Assembly (NCBI RefSeq): GCF_001839655.2
Contig: NZ_CP056087.1
Location: forward strand, 3,224,001 to 3,288,000
From: Pseudomonas argentinensis
Lineage (GTDB): Bacteria; Pseudomonadota; Gammaproteobacteria; Pseudomonadales; Pseudomonadaceae
Direction: 5' to 3'
DNA length: 64,000 bases
A model generated the notes under the pieces. That model worked only from the letters and a program-made list of their open reading frames with translations, was not told the DNA's origin and ran no database searches. The stretch's first letter is position 1. Each line of letters opens with the position of its first letter. A program made the position numbers and the translations under genes. This document shows, piece after piece, positions 1-12,740 of this stretch.

Positions 1-330
1 CTGGTACATGAAGTCTTCCAGGCCGGTGATCGGCTGGTAGTTCTTGAAGCGCACCAGGTACGGCCGTTGCTCCCAGATGGTGAAGGCCGGCGTCCCCAGG
101 GTGACAACGTTTTCCACCTTGTTGCGAAACCAGACCTCATCGACCTCCGGAAACAGCTCGAAGAACGAGCGCTCCGCGGCATCGCGCGCGGTACGCCCGG
201 AGTGATTCTCCATGAAGCTGTTCCACACCTCCACATGGTACTGACGGTCGAGCACCACCACGCCGACATCGATGCTCTGCACAATGGCCAGCAGCCAGTG
301 GAAATCGTTTAGATCCATGTTCTCAGCCAT
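1..330 (-). CDS. PAS-domain signalling protein, N-terminal part (runs off the left edge)
   Basis: Only the first 110 codons are in the window; the gene continues past position 1. Reading leftward from the ATG at 330 the product starts MAENMDLNDFHWLLAIVQ. It then shows a typical PAS start (SIDVGVVVLD...VEVWNSFMENHSG) with the usual WN motif and a PAS core to about residue 95. The start lies 6 bases after the stop of the receiver-CheC gene, so the two are almost certainly one transcript. The output domain is outside the window. A diguanylate cyclase is what I would expect by analogy with related Pseudomonas loci, but that is inference. Confidence 0.75.
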   Translation of the reverse strand, partial: MAENMDLNDFHWLLAIVQSIDVGVVVLDRQYHVEVWNSFMENHSGRTARDAAERSFFELFPEVDEVWFRNKVENVVTLGTPAFTIWEQRPYLVRFKNYQPITGLEDFMYQ

Positions 331-336
331 GTCTTT

Positions 337-1329
337 TCATTCCATCAGATAGGCGAGTTTGTTGGTCAGCAACGGCACCGAGTCCTCGGTGAACAGCAGC
401 AGCAGATCGAAGTGGATGTCGTGCCCTTCGATGCTGTAGCTCACCTCAACCGCCAGGGTCTTGCGCCAGCGCTGGCTGTTGATGCGAATCAGCTCGTCGA
501 TGGAGGCGTGCTCGCCGAGTATCTGCGGGTGACCCTGGGAGAAGCTCACGTCGAGCTGCTCGGCGATACCGCTCAGGCACGCGCCGATCAGGATGCTGGA
601 CATGTCCAGGAGCATTTCCATGGATGAATGGTTGTGCTGCTGCCACTGCATGAGCCTGGCCATGTCGGCCACTTCCGAATCATGGAAGATCAGCAGCGCC
701 TCGCCGGCGATGCCCTCGCCGATATAGCCCTGACACACCGCGGTCAGGCCGTCGCCACGCTGGGCGTCGGCCAGAGCCATGTGCAGCTCGCTGACCTCGA
801 GAATGTTGACGTTGGGAATCGGCAGTTGCACGAACACCCCGAGCACCCGGGCCAACAATGCGGCCGCTCGGCCCATGGCGACGTTGACCACTTCGCGGAA
901 GGCGTCGCGAAACGACACCTTGGGTTCGGGCAGGGTCGTGGTGGTGGCCGCTGCCGCAACGCGCAGAAAGCCGAGTTGGTCCAGCGTCTGACGTAGCAAC
1001 TCGGGGTCGGCGGGCTTTTTCAGGAAAGCCAGGGCGCCAAGTTCCTTGACGCGGCGAATCGCCTCCTCCTGCACGTCACCCGACACCACGATGACGTTTT
1101 GCGCGCGGCTCTCGGCCTTCAGCGCCGCGAGCACGCCGTAGCCATCGAGCACCGGCATGGTCAGATCGAGTAGCAAGAGATCGAAGTGGGCGGCGCGCAA
1201 TTGCTCGAGCGCTTCTTCGCCGTTGGCGGCCTGGCTGACGGTTACCGGCCAGTCGGCAGGCAAGGCGCGCAGCAGCTGCTTGCGGGCCATGTTGGAGTCA
1301 TCGCAGACGAGAAGAGATGCTGTGGGCAT
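337..1329 (-). CDS. Response regulator with N-terminal receiver and C-terminal CheC-like domain
   Basis: 330 aa. Residues 1-120 form a receiver domain: acidic pair D10-D11, phospho-acceptor D55 in LLLLDLTMP, S83 and K104 in FLKKP. Residues about 140-330 resemble a CheC-type phosphatase (REVVNVAMGRAAALLARVL, then a second helix around MEMLLDMSSILIGACLSGIAEQL). CheC-family proteins dephosphorylate phospho-receivers. A fused receiver suggests a phosphorylation-controlled phosphatase, or a self-limiting regulator acting with the PAS protein encoded 6 bases downstream. The protein is probably cytoplasmic. The partner kinase is unknown. Confidence 0.85.
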   Translation of the reverse strand: MPTASLLVCDDSNMARKQLLRALPADWPVTVSQAANGEEALEQLRAAHFDLLLLDLTMPVLDGYGVLAALKAESRAQNVIVVSGDVQEEAIRRVKELGALAFLKKPADPELLRQTLDQLGFLRVAAAATTTTLPEPKVSFRDAFREVVNVAMGRAAALLARVLGVFVQLPIPNVNILEVSELHMALADAQRGDGLTAVCQGYIGEGIAGEALLIFHDSEVADMARLMQWQQHNHSSMEMLLDMSSILIGACLSGIAEQLDVSFSQGHPQILGEHASIDELIRINSQRWRKTLAVEVSYSIEGHDIHFDLLLLFTEDSVPLLTNKLAYLME

Positions 1330-1477
1330 CGATACGCCTCAAGAGGTGGGCCTGATCCGCCTTGGGCTGCGGCGGGTGTACCGACAGCAACGCCTTCCCT
1401 GGTGCGTTACTGTCACTTATAGCAGAGCGCCAGCCCGTGTCGGGTGTTTTCTAGCGCGTTGATCGAGTTTCAAAGCA

Positions 1478-1503
1478 GACAAGGCGACCGAAGTCGCCTT
1501 GTC
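1478..1503 (-). terminator. Hairpin terminator of nfuA
   Basis: The sequence GACAAGGCGAC, a CGAA loop and GTCGCCTTGTC form a perfect 11-bp stem. Read on the minus strand the loop is a stabilising TTCG tetraloop. It sits 17 bases after the nfuA stop. The following T tract (TGCTTTG) is weak, so termination may be partial. Confidence 0.65.
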
Positions 1504-1519
1504 ACTGCACCCGCTGTGG

Positions 1520-2104
1520 TCAGTAATACGCGTTCTCGCGATTGCTGTGGTCGGTCACGTCGCGCACGCCCTTGAGCTCCGGAATACGCTCGAGCAGGGT
1601 TTTCTCGATGCCCTCCTTGAGGGTCAGGTCGGCCTGGCCGCAGCCCTGGCAGCCGCCACCGAACTGCAGCACGGCAATGCCTTCGTCGACCACGTCGATC
1701 AGGGTGACCTGGCCGCCGTGGCTGGCCAGGCCCGGGTTGATCTCGGTCTGCAGGTAATAGTTGATGCGCTCGTTGAGCGGGCTGTCTTCGTTGACCATCG
1801 GCACCTTGGCGTTCGGCGCCTTGATGGTCAGCTGACCGCCCATGCGGTCGGTGGCGTAGTCGACCACGGCATCTTCGAGAAACGGCTCGCTGACGGCATC
1901 GATCCAGGCCGTGAAACTGGCCAGGCCGATGGCCTGGTCTTCCGGCTTCTGTTCGCCCGGCTTGCAATAGGCGATGCAGGTTTCCGCGTACTGGGTACCG
2001 GGCTGGGTGATGAAGACCCGGATACCGATTCCCGGCGTGTTCTGCTTGCTCAGCAGGTCGGCCAGGTAATCATGGGCGGTATCGGTAATGGTAATGGTGC
2101 TCAT
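1520..2104 (-). CDS. nfuA: Fe-S cluster carrier NfuA
   Basis: 194 aa, the usual NfuA length. The first 95 residues are the degenerate A-type domain. The C-terminal Nfu domain carries the CxxC cluster ligand pair C152/C155 in [14 protein letters not shown]. NfuA assembles and delivers [4Fe-4S] clusters to client enzymes in the cytosol, especially under oxidative stress or iron limitation. The gene stands alone with its own hairpin terminator. The ATG at 2104 is preceded by GAGGAGTTGCC, a good ribosome site. Confidence 0.95.
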   Translation of the reverse strand: MSTITITDTAHDYLADLLSKQNTPGIGIRVFITQPGTQYAETCIAYCKPGEQKPEDQAIGLASFTAWIDAVSEPFLEDAVVDYATDRMGGQLTIKAPNAKVPMVNEDSPLNERINYYLQTEINPGLASHGGQVTLIDVVDEGIAVLQFGGGCQGCGQADLTLKEGIEKTLLERIPELKGVRDVTDHSNRENAYY

Positions 2105-2174
2105 GGCAACTCCTCACGGTCATGGGCGAAGTGTACGGCAAATGACCACCTCGAATAAAGTCCTACCATTTTAC

Positions 2175-3194
2175 TCAGGATAAGGCCTGTAGCTGGCCCT
2201 TGCCCGACCGCTCGTTGATCCAGGCCTTGGCCTGGACGAAAAAGCGCTTCTCGATCAACTCGTAGCTGCCCCACGAAGCCAGGGCGATCAGCGGCATGCA
2301 GGCGACGATGACCACATGGGGATTCAGATCCAGGCTGGCCTGCAGGTACCAGCCCAGGGACAGGATGATCACGTGCAGCAGATACACCGAATACGAGCAG
2401 TCGCCCATGCGCGCCAGCAGACGGTTGTCGTTGAACCACGGCTCCATGGCGATGCAGGCCGCGACGATCAGTGCGCTGGGCACCCCCCAGTGCAGCAGGC
2501 GCATGCTATTGTCGAAGTGGTAGATGGCCAGCAGCGAGCCGGCGATCACCAGCAACGGCAGCCACAGCCCCTGGCGGATCCAGCCGCGGCTGTAGACCAT
2601 GCCCAGCAGCACGCCGAACAGGAACTCGTAGACGATGCTGTTGCGGTAGAAGTTGCTCAGCCAGGGCTGGGTGGCCAGCAGGCCGAAGATCATCAGCATC
2701 ACCGCCACGAACACCAGGCGCAGGCGCTGGGGAACCACGAAGGCCAGGGCGAACAGCAGGTAGAAGAACATCTCGTAGTTGAGCGTCCAGCCGACGTTGA
2801 GCGTCGGGTACAGCCCGAAGCCTGCGGGATTTTCCGCGGGAATGAACAGCAGCGACAGCACCAGATGCTGCAGATCGAAGGCCTGGGTGGGCATTACCGG
2901 GTTGGCGAAGGCGATGATCAGCGCAGCGATCAGCGAATACAGCCAGTAGGCCGGCACGATGCGCAGGGCGCGGTTGAGCATGAAGCGCCACGGGGTGATG
3001 GTCTTGCCCTGGGTGGACAGGTAGATCACCAGGCCGCTGATGACGAAGAAGATATCGACGCCCACGGCGCCCTTGTCGGAAAAAAGATGGCCCATGAAAC
3101 TCTCGGCCCTGAAATCGAAAAACACCTGCATGACATGGTGAAAGACCACAACCCAGGCTGCCAATGCCCGGAGCGCCTGCACTGAAATCAGCAT
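2175..3194 (-). CDS. Membrane acyltransferase, acyltransferase-3 family
   Basis: 339 aa from the ATG at 3194. An in-frame upstream ATG at 3344 would add 50 residues without membrane character, so I prefer the shorter form beginning MLISVQALRALAAWVVVFHH. It has about ten predicted membrane helices and the family hallmarks: the FHH motif in helix 1 and GVDIFFVISGLVIY. Such proteins transfer acyl groups to sugars, O-antigen, exopolysaccharide or peptidoglycan at the inner membrane. No glycan gene is adjacent, so the acceptor cannot be deduced. It is a single gene between nfuA and cti. Confidence 0.85.
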   Translation of the reverse strand: MLISVQALRALAAWVVVFHHVMQVFFDFRAESFMGHLFSDKGAVGVDIFFVISGLVIYLSTQGKTITPWRFMLNRALRIVPAYWLYSLIAALIIAFANPVMPTQAFDLQHLVLSLLFIPAENPAGFGLYPTLNVGWTLNYEMFFYLLFALAFVVPQRLRLVFVAVMLMIFGLLATQPWLSNFYRNSIVYEFLFGVLLGMVYSRGWIRQGLWLPLLVIAGSLLAIYHFDNSMRLLHWGVPSALIVAACIAMEPWFNDNRLLARMGDCSYSVYLLHVIILSLGWYLQASLDLNPHVVIVACMPLIALASWGSYELIEKRFFVQAKAWINERSGKGQLQALS

Positions 3195-3370
3195 AGAACC
3201 GCCACTCTCCCTCTCGTTGAAACCGGTACGGGGCAGCCCCTCAACGATCGACTGCCACAGCCTCCGACCGCAGTGGGGAAAGAAAGATCGGGTGAATTGG
3301 CCAAGCGCTGCGCCGAGGCCGCTGGCCCCAGTTCGCCATGCCAAGGGGGTCTTAACCGGCGCGAAGCGGC

Positions 3371-5644
3371 CTACAGGTTCTGGTAGCGGTTCATGTCCAG
3401 CACGCCGGCCTCCACCGGTTCATGCTCACGGATATGCGCGGTGAGGTCGTGGAAGTGCTGCCAGAACTGCGGATGGGTGCGGCGAATGCCCCAGCGCTCG
3501 ACGATCTGCTCGAAGGCCGCGGCGTCGCGGGCCTGCTCCATGGCGGTCACGAAGTCCGGCACCTGGGCCGCCGGCATCGAGAACACGAAGTTCGGGTAGC
3601 TGCTCAGCACCTCGGGGTAAATCGTCAGGGTGTCGAGGCGCGGCTGGTAGCGCAGTTCCTCGCCGAGCATGAAGGCGACGTTGCTGTGCGCGCGATTGCG
3701 CAGCAGGCTGTAGACCTCGCGACGACCGCCCCCCTCGACCCGCAGCAGCGTGGCTTCCGGCAGTTGCTCGATCACCCTGAGTTGCGCGGCCGGCGTGGAG
3801 GCCAGGCGGCTCAGCGCCTGCTCCGCCTGACGCAATTCAGCTGGCAGGCCACCACGATGGCAGTGCTCATCGGTGCAGCGATTGATCGGATCGGGTCGGG
3901 CGTTGAGTGCAGCGAAGCGCTGCAGCAGTTGCTCGCCGAACTGGCGCTTCGGATCGTCATCAGCCAAGGACAAGCCGCTCGGGGTTTTCCGGTCCAGCGG
4001 GTAGTAATCCATCCACGCCTTGAGCTTGCCGCTGTACTGGTACCAGTGGCCAAAAATCGCCTTGCGCGAATCGGCCGGCATCAGGCGCAGGAAGTTCTGC
4101 TCGGCGCCATTGCGGATCAGGTCGAAGTACAGGCGTGTCTGCGCCTGGTGCGAGACGTTGCCGAACACGTCGAAGTTGACCACCAACTGGTAATAGGTGC
4201 GCTCGAGCAGCGGGTAGTCCATCCACCAGAGGGTCTGTGGGATCTCGCCCACCAGGCCTTTGCGTACCGAGGCGCTGTCGTGCTGGCGGAAGATCGACAG
4301 CAGCGCGTTGTCGTTGCCCCGCCAGATCTGCGACCACTCCGGTGCCGGCGCTTCGCCATACGCCTCGGTGCGTAGCGCCTCGTAGTCATTGCGCTTGTCG
4401 CGGTAGCTGCGCCACAGGCCCAGCAGATCGCCGATCTCGTCGAGCTGGCCGGGCATGGCCAGCAAAGGGGTGGCCGCGCCGCGGTAGGCCGGGTCGGTGA
4501 TGTACAGGTCGTGCTGCGGGTCCTGGAAGAACACCCAGAAGTTGTCGCGAATCACGTCGGTGGCGATCTGCCCGCGGCACACCGGCCCGCGGATGAAAGT
4601 GCGCACGAAGTACTCGGCGTTGTCGAGCATGAACTGATAGCGCGCCTGGGCCGGAATCGCCTCGAACGCCAGGAATGGATTGGAGCGGTGCTGCACGCCG
4701 TAACCCGGCAGCGTAGTCACCTGCCAGTCGGTACCAAAGAACAGGGAACGCACATGCGCAAGCTTGGCGGCGCTGAGCGGATAGGTGATGTGAGTCTTGT
4801 GAACGATCACGCCCTGGACCGGCATCAGCCGATAATGGAAGGCCATACCCGGGTCGTCGTTGGGGCGCCGCGTGGCGATGATGTCCACTGGCTGCCCGCT
4901 CGGCGTGCGCGAGCGCACCAGCTGGAAGAAATGCCCGGCCTCGCCCCCTGCGAAATACAGGTGGGCGAGAAACAGGTGCTCGTAGAGCCAGCGGCTGACC
5001 AGCCTCTGTTCGTTGCCCGAGGCATTGAGAAAGCGCTCCCAGGCAGCGACCTGCCGGGCTTCGGCGGGGCCGGGCTGCAGCGGCTGCTCATCGACCGGCG
5101 CGCCCTGCTGCAGCCAGCGCTGCACGGTCTGGTAATCCTGCTCGGTGAGGCCGGTGACCGCGAACGGCATGCCGGCCATGGGGTTCTTGCCGGCGAAGTC
5201 GGCGAACTCGCCCGGTAGCGCGCACTGGTTGGCGCGCTCGATGCCGATGTCCAGATCCTTGGGCAGCTTGCTGTTGGGCGGCAGCGGCGTGGCGTGCCCC
5301 AGTTCGAGCATACGCGCCATCAGCGCCGCCTGGCCGCCCTGCTGCTCCAACACCGAATGAAAATCCTTGCGGCGCCAGGCCGGCGCACCGTGGGCATCCA
5401 TGAACAACCGCGTGGTGGCCTGGGTATGGGTACGCGTGCCGTCGTACACGGGAGCCTTGCTGGCGCCGCGCTCGGTTCCCTCGCCGCTGCCCAGGTTGAG
5501 CTGGCACGGCGCGTCGTAGCAGGCGTGGCAGGCCACGCAGTTGTGCGTGAAGATCGGCTGGATATCGCGGCTGTAGGAAATGCCCTGTGCCATTGCCAGG
5601 GGGTTGATGAGGAGGTAGAGGGTCAACAGCAGCCGGCGGCACAT
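3371..5644 (-). CDS. cti: Periplasmic fatty acid cis/trans isomerase
   Basis: 757 aa from the ATG at 5644, chosen because it gives a clean signal peptide ([19 protein letters not shown], cleaved near residue 19). Longer in-frame starts at 5674 and 5755 lack one. A haem c binding motif CVACH lies at residues 36-40, as in known Cti proteins. Cti isomerises cis-unsaturated phospholipid acyl chains to trans in the periplasm, stiffening the membrane against solvents and heat. The gene is divergent from metH across about 190 bp. Confidence 0.93.
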   Translation of the reverse strand: MCRRLLLTLYLLINPLAMAQGISYSRDIQPIFTHNCVACHACYDAPCQLNLGSGEGTERGASKAPVYDGTRTHTQATTRLFMDAHGAPAWRRKDFHSVLEQQGGQAALMARMLELGHATPLPPNSKLPKDLDIGIERANQCALPGEFADFAGKNPMAGMPFAVTGLTEQDYQTVQRWLQQGAPVDEQPLQPGPAEARQVAAWERFLNASGNEQRLVSRWLYEHLFLAHLYFAGGEAGHFFQLVRSRTPSGQPVDIIATRRPNDDPGMAFHYRLMPVQGVIVHKTHITYPLSAAKLAHVRSLFFGTDWQVTTLPGYGVQHRSNPFLAFEAIPAQARYQFMLDNAEYFVRTFIRGPVCRGQIATDVIRDNFWVFFQDPQHDLYITDPAYRGAATPLLAMPGQLDEIGDLLGLWRSYRDKRNDYEALRTEAYGEAPAPEWSQIWRGNDNALLSIFRQHDSASVRKGLVGEIPQTLWWMDYPLLERTYYQLVVNFDVFGNVSHQAQTRLYFDLIRNGAEQNFLRLMPADSRKAIFGHWYQYSGKLKAWMDYYPLDRKTPSGLSLADDDPKRQFGEQLLQRFAALNARPDPINRCTDEHCHRGGLPAELRQAEQALSRLASTPAAQLRVIEQLPEATLLRVEGGGRREVYSLLRNRAHSNVAFMLGEELRYQPRLDTLTIYPEVLSSYPNFVFSMPAAQVPDFVTAMEQARDAAAFEQIVERWGIRRTHPQFWQHFHDLTAHIREHEPVEAGVLDMNRYQNL

Positions 5645-5833
5645 GGAGCGAATTCCACGAATTTGGCGGCGCATTCTAGCCGTCTCGCCTGTGCCATCGC
5701 TATGCCTGCACCCGCGTTTGGGCACCGCCACAACATGAACATAATTCATGCACAAGTGCGCAGCGCAGAAATGGCCTCTGGGTTTGTTATCATTTGCAGT
5801 CTCGTCGTAGCCTCCCGTTCAGAGCCTTTTTTC

Positions 5834-9546
<3,713 letters not shown>

Positions 9547-9550
<4 letters not shown>

Positions 9551-9861
9551 GTGAGCAACCCTATCTGCTCGACGGGCTGGAAACCGCCGATATGCTGGTC
9601 ATCGACGGCCTGCACGCCTTCGACTTCCAGCTCGACGACGCGCTGCTCGACCAGGCCGACGCGGCCGCCGAAGCGGATCAGCCGTTTGCCAGCGAAGCCG
9701 TGGTGCTGTCCATCGAGGCCCAGGACGGCCGCGAACGCAGACGCTGGCAGTTCAGCTACAACGCGGTGATGGAGGCTGAATACGAAGCTGGCGACGACAG
9801 CTGGTTGATCGACGGCCACCGGCTGGTTTGCCTGGGCGCGATCAGCGCTGAAGCCGACTGA
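9547..9861 (+). CDS. Small acidic protein of unknown function (DUF5629-like)
   Basis: 104 aa, strongly acidic, no signal peptide or membrane segment. Its ATG overlaps the metH stop by four bases, so it is translationally coupled to metH. It resembles the small Pseudomonas family I remember as DUF5629, found beside metH. No catalytic motif is visible. The coupling suggests a metH-linked or housekeeping role, but nothing in the sequence defines one. Confidence 0.7.
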
Positions 9862-9928
9862 CTACGCACGCGTCGAAGCAACACTTGCCGGCAAATCCGC
9901 TTAGCGAAAAAGCCAGCGGCGGCAGCAC

Positions 9929-10231
9929 TCATGACAGGTGCGACGACGAACGCCTGACGATCTTGATCGAGTGCTTGAGGGTCGGCTTGCGCGTCACGCT
10001 GATCGCCTTGCGGGTCACGGTGTCGAGGGTGATGTTCCAGAACCCGCTGCTGGGTACGGTGATCTTGGCCGGGAACTTGTCGAAGGCGCCGCCGTGATAG
10101 GTGTGACGGCCGCCATTCTTGAAACTGCGAAAGTTCGCATCGTTCATCAGACGGATATTGCAGGGTTGCGAGCATTCGATGATGACCAGGTCATCCTCGT
10201 TGAGGTGCTCGCGCTGGTGGATGTACTTCAT
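9929..10231 (-). CDS. Small conserved protein, DUF1883-like
   Basis: 100 aa from the ATG at 10231, placed after the ribosome site AGGAGCG. It starts MKYIHQREHLNEDDLVIIECSQPCNIRLMNDANF, followed by FKNGGRHTYHGGAF and a basic C terminus (TRKPTLKHSIKIVRR). The pattern fits the DUF1883 family of small cytosolic proteins of unknown function. It is monocistronic, between the metH-linked gene and a periplasmic binding-protein gene. Confidence 0.75.
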   Translation of the reverse strand: MKYIHQREHLNEDDLVIIECSQPCNIRLMNDANFRSFKNGGRHTYHGGAFDKFPAKITVPSSGFWNITLDTVTRKAISVTRKPTLKHSIKIVRRSSSHLS

Positions 10232-10267
10232 CAAGCGCTCCTAAGGGTTTCAGGGCGCTAGCATGAC

Positions 10268-11044
10268 TCACCAGCCGTCCGACAGCAAAGCCCGCGACCG
10301 ATCCAGCCCCAGATAACTGGCCAAAATACGCTGCCAGCTGCCGTCACGGCGCATGTCGGCGAAGGCGGCCGTCATTTGCCGAGATAAGGTCTGAGCGCCC
10401 TCAAGCTTGAGGCTCCCGGCGATATGGCTGCGGGTATTGCTCAGTGGCTTGCCGAACCGCAGCGGTGTCTGGGCGTTTATCTCATGCCAGAGATACAACG
10501 CCCGCAGGTCGATCTCATACCAGGCCACCACCCGGCCGCTGTGCAACAACTCGGCCGCCTGTTGCGGATCGGTGACCTCCACCACCCGCTGATCGCCGGT
10601 GCGAATTCGTTTGATTTCATCGGCACGGGAGGTACCGGCCATTACCGCCACTGGCCCGGCTCGCAGAGCATCGCCCAGGCTGTCGAAGGTACGATCGAGG
10701 CTGACCAGTACATAGGGTGTGGGCAGCACGTCGAGCAGCCAGACGAATTCCACCTCGCGCTCGGGGGTACGCCCCAGGTTGAGCACGATGCCATGGGGGT
10801 CGCCTTCGGCTTCACTCAGCACCCGGCGCCACGGCACGCTGCGAAACACGCATTGCTGCGCGGTGCGCGCACAAAGCTCATGCATCAGCTCACCGAACAG
10901 TCCGGCACGCTTGGCAGCGCCATCGGCAAACGGCATCTGCCCCTGCCCGACATAGACGTTCAGCGGCTCGCCCTGAACGCCGCCAACGTCACCCAGGGCG
11001 AGCGCCAGCACCAGCGTGCAGGCGGCGCGACGACCACGGGCCAT
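10268..11044 (-). CDS. Periplasmic solute-binding-like protein (family 3 fold)
   Basis: 258 aa from the ATG at 11044, giving a signal peptide (ARGRRAACTLVLALALGDVGGVQG). An in-frame ATG at 11125 would bury it. The mature part has the type II periplasmic binding fold: N-terminal LNVYVGQGQMPFA, a FGELMHELCARTAQQC helix, and a C-terminal QMTAAFADMRRDGSWQRILASYLG typical of amino-acid-binding proteins. No permease or ATPase gene is adjacent, so it may act as a sensor or orphan binding protein. The ligand is unknown. Confidence 0.75.
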   Translation of the reverse strand: MARGRRAACTLVLALALGDVGGVQGEPLNVYVGQGQMPFADGAAKRAGLFGELMHELCARTAQQCVFRSVPWRRVLSEAEGDPHGIVLNLGRTPEREVEFVWLLDVLPTPYVLVSLDRTFDSLGDALRAGPVAVMAGTSRADEIKRIRTGDQRVVEVTDPQQAAELLHSGRVVAWYEIDLRALYLWHEINAQTPLRFGKPLSNTRSHIAGSLKLEGAQTLSRQMTAAFADMRRDGSWQRILASYLGLDRSRALLSDGW

Positions 11045-11132
11045 GACCTCATTTATGCACACGCGCCAATTCCATTCCGATCGCAGAAGACAAGACGAGA
11101 TGCAGTGTGCATCAGCGCCCGGCAAATGCCTA

Positions 11133-12059
11133 TCAGCCCAGTGCGGTATCCAAGAACATCATCACCGCGAAACCTCCCATCAACCCCAGGGTCGCGGATG
11201 TCTGGTGACCATTGCGGTGGGTCTCGGGGATGATCTCGTGGGAAACCACGAACAGCATGGCACCGGCTGCCAGGCCCAGGCCGATGGGATAGGCCAGCGC
11301 GTAGCTGCTGGACATGCCCACGCCCACTAGCGCCCCCAGGGGCTCCATCAACCCGCTGGCTGCGGCGATCAATGCCGCGCGCAATGCCGTTATACCGATG
11401 GTGCGCAGCGCCAGGGCAACGGCGAGGCCCTCGGGAATGTCCTGAATGGCAATGGCGCTGGCCAGGGGAATGCCGACCTGCATGTCATCGGCTGCGAAAC
11501 CGACACCGATGGCCATGCCTTCAGGAAGGTTATGCAGGGTGATGGCGAACACGAACAGCCACACGCGGCTCAGCCGGCTGCTGTGCGGCCCCTGGGCGCC
11601 AGCACTTTCGTGCTCGTGAGGGGTGAAATGATCGAGCCCCAACATCAGCAGCACGCCCAGGGCGAGCCCGATCACCACCGTCGCGGCGCCCCGCATGCCG
11701 CTACCGGTCAGGTTCTCGGCAGCTTCCAGGCCGGGAAGGATCAGGGAAAAGGAACTCGCAGCCAACATCATGCCCGCCGCGAATCCCAGCATGCTGTCCT
11801 GGGTCTTGACGCTGATACTCCCCAACGCCAGGGCCGCGATAGCACCCAGGGTGGTTGCCGCAAAACCGGCCCCGCCACCATACAGGGCATGGCGGATGCG
11901 CTCCGGATGGCCGTCATCGAATATGTTGAACAGGCTGCTGACCAGCAGCCATACCACGACCAGCACGGCAACGCCCAGGCCAGCCGCTACCCAGGGCGAC
12001 TCACGCACCTGGGACATCCATGCCTGCAGGAAGCCGTTGCGCTCGGAAAGCGTTTGCAT
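11133..12059 (-). CDS. ZIP-family divalent metal transporter
   Basis: 308 aa from the ATG at 12059 (MQTLSERNGFLQAW). About eight membrane helices with the two ZIP signatures, HNLPEGMAIGVG and QDIPEGLAVALA, and a His/Glu-rich cytoplasmic loop (DHFTPHEHESAG). ZIP proteins import zinc and sometimes iron or manganese into the cytoplasm; this one resembles the GufA branch. Its promoter region lies beside the inverted-repeat element at 12112-12303. No Zur box could be assigned by eye. Confidence 0.88.
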   Translation of the reverse strand: MQTLSERNGFLQAWMSQVRESPWVAAGLGVAVLVVVWLLVSSLFNIFDDGHPERIRHALYGGGAGFAATTLGAIAALALGSISVKTQDSMLGFAAGMMLAASSFSLILPGLEAAENLTGSGMRGAATVVIGLALGVLLMLGLDHFTPHEHESAGAQGPHSSRLSRVWLFVFAITLHNLPEGMAIGVGFAADDMQVGIPLASAIAIQDIPEGLAVALALRTIGITALRAALIAAASGLMEPLGALVGVGMSSSYALAYPIGLGLAAGAMLFVVSHEIIPETHRNGHQTSATLGLMGGFAVMMFLDTALG

Positions 12060-12111
12060 AGAACCTCTTTGATCGACCCCGAAAATAGGCGGCGCCAACG
12101 GGCCGCCTGTC

Positions 12112-12303
12112 TAGGGTCTGTTGACGTTTCAACGCGAGCCGCGTTGCCGCGAGAATTCTCGCCAGGCCGGGCGGCGATCCGCTAGGCGGAGGACGCAGGC
12201 AATGGTTATTCCCCTGCCAAGTCCTTCAACAACGCATGGCGAGATTTCTCGCGCAACCCGACGGGCTCCGGCGCGGCCGTGCGTGAAACGTCAACAGACC
12301 CTA
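12112..12303. mobile_element. Non-autonomous inverted-repeat element (MITE-like), 192 bp
   Basis: The ends are perfect 20-bp inverted repeats, TAGGGTCTGTTGACGTTTCA at 12112-12131 and its complement at 12284-12303. Inside are a perfect palindrome GCGAGAATTCTCGC (12149-12162) and a near-palindrome GCGAGATTTCTCGC (12239-12252). There is no coding capacity, so if it moves it depends on a transposase in trans. A second, internally deleted copy lies at 30150-30203. It separates the ZIP gene from the cysI control region. Confidence 0.75.
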
Positions 12304-12740
12304 ATGCGACAAGCAGATTATCGCCCGCGTTTCACCTCCGTGCTGCGCGGTCTTCGCATTCTGGTAAAGCACTACCCAACGGCATGACGGTGCGGATGAT
12401 TCTCAGTCGTTCGCACCCTTTGCGCCCGGCCGTGAAAAGCATGCACAACGATTCACCGACACAGTTATGCATGCTTTCTGGCTTAGCACCAAAAGTTCTT
12501 TTCTTATATTCAAACATCACTTTTGCGCATAAACCTGAACTGGTATCGTGCCCCGGCTCCGCACCAGGAGTGCGCGGCCGTGCGCGCAGATTTGCTGTAA
12601 CAGGTCATCGAAGCAGTGTGAGTGACGGCTTGCCAGGGCCATTCAGCCGACGAAGACCATTCGCCTGCTGATCCAAGCCGCACTGTCGCGCCGCAATGGT
12701 TTTTCATCGATCTGGCAAGCAGCCTGATAACAGGATTCCC
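12304..12740 (+). promoter_or_regulatory. Long leader and control region upstream of cysI
   Basis: 437 bases without a convincing gene. It holds an inverted repeat (AAAGCATGCACAAC at 12436-12449 and GTTATGCATGCTTT at 12464-12477, one mismatch) and then an AT-rich stretch around 12488-12535 with repeated ATA/TTCTTAT-like half sites, where a CysB-type activator would be expected. The final 200 bases before the ATG are ordinary G+C-rich leader. The CysB assignment is inference from gene function, not a motif match. Confidence 0.4.

Noticed and set aside
5294..5833. A metH start 540 bases upstream
   Set aside because: The added part lies antisense to cti, and the known MetH N terminus matches the ATG at 5834.
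5700..5833. Cobalamin riboswitch before metH
   Set aside because: The leader is too short and lacks the conserved B12-box sequence.
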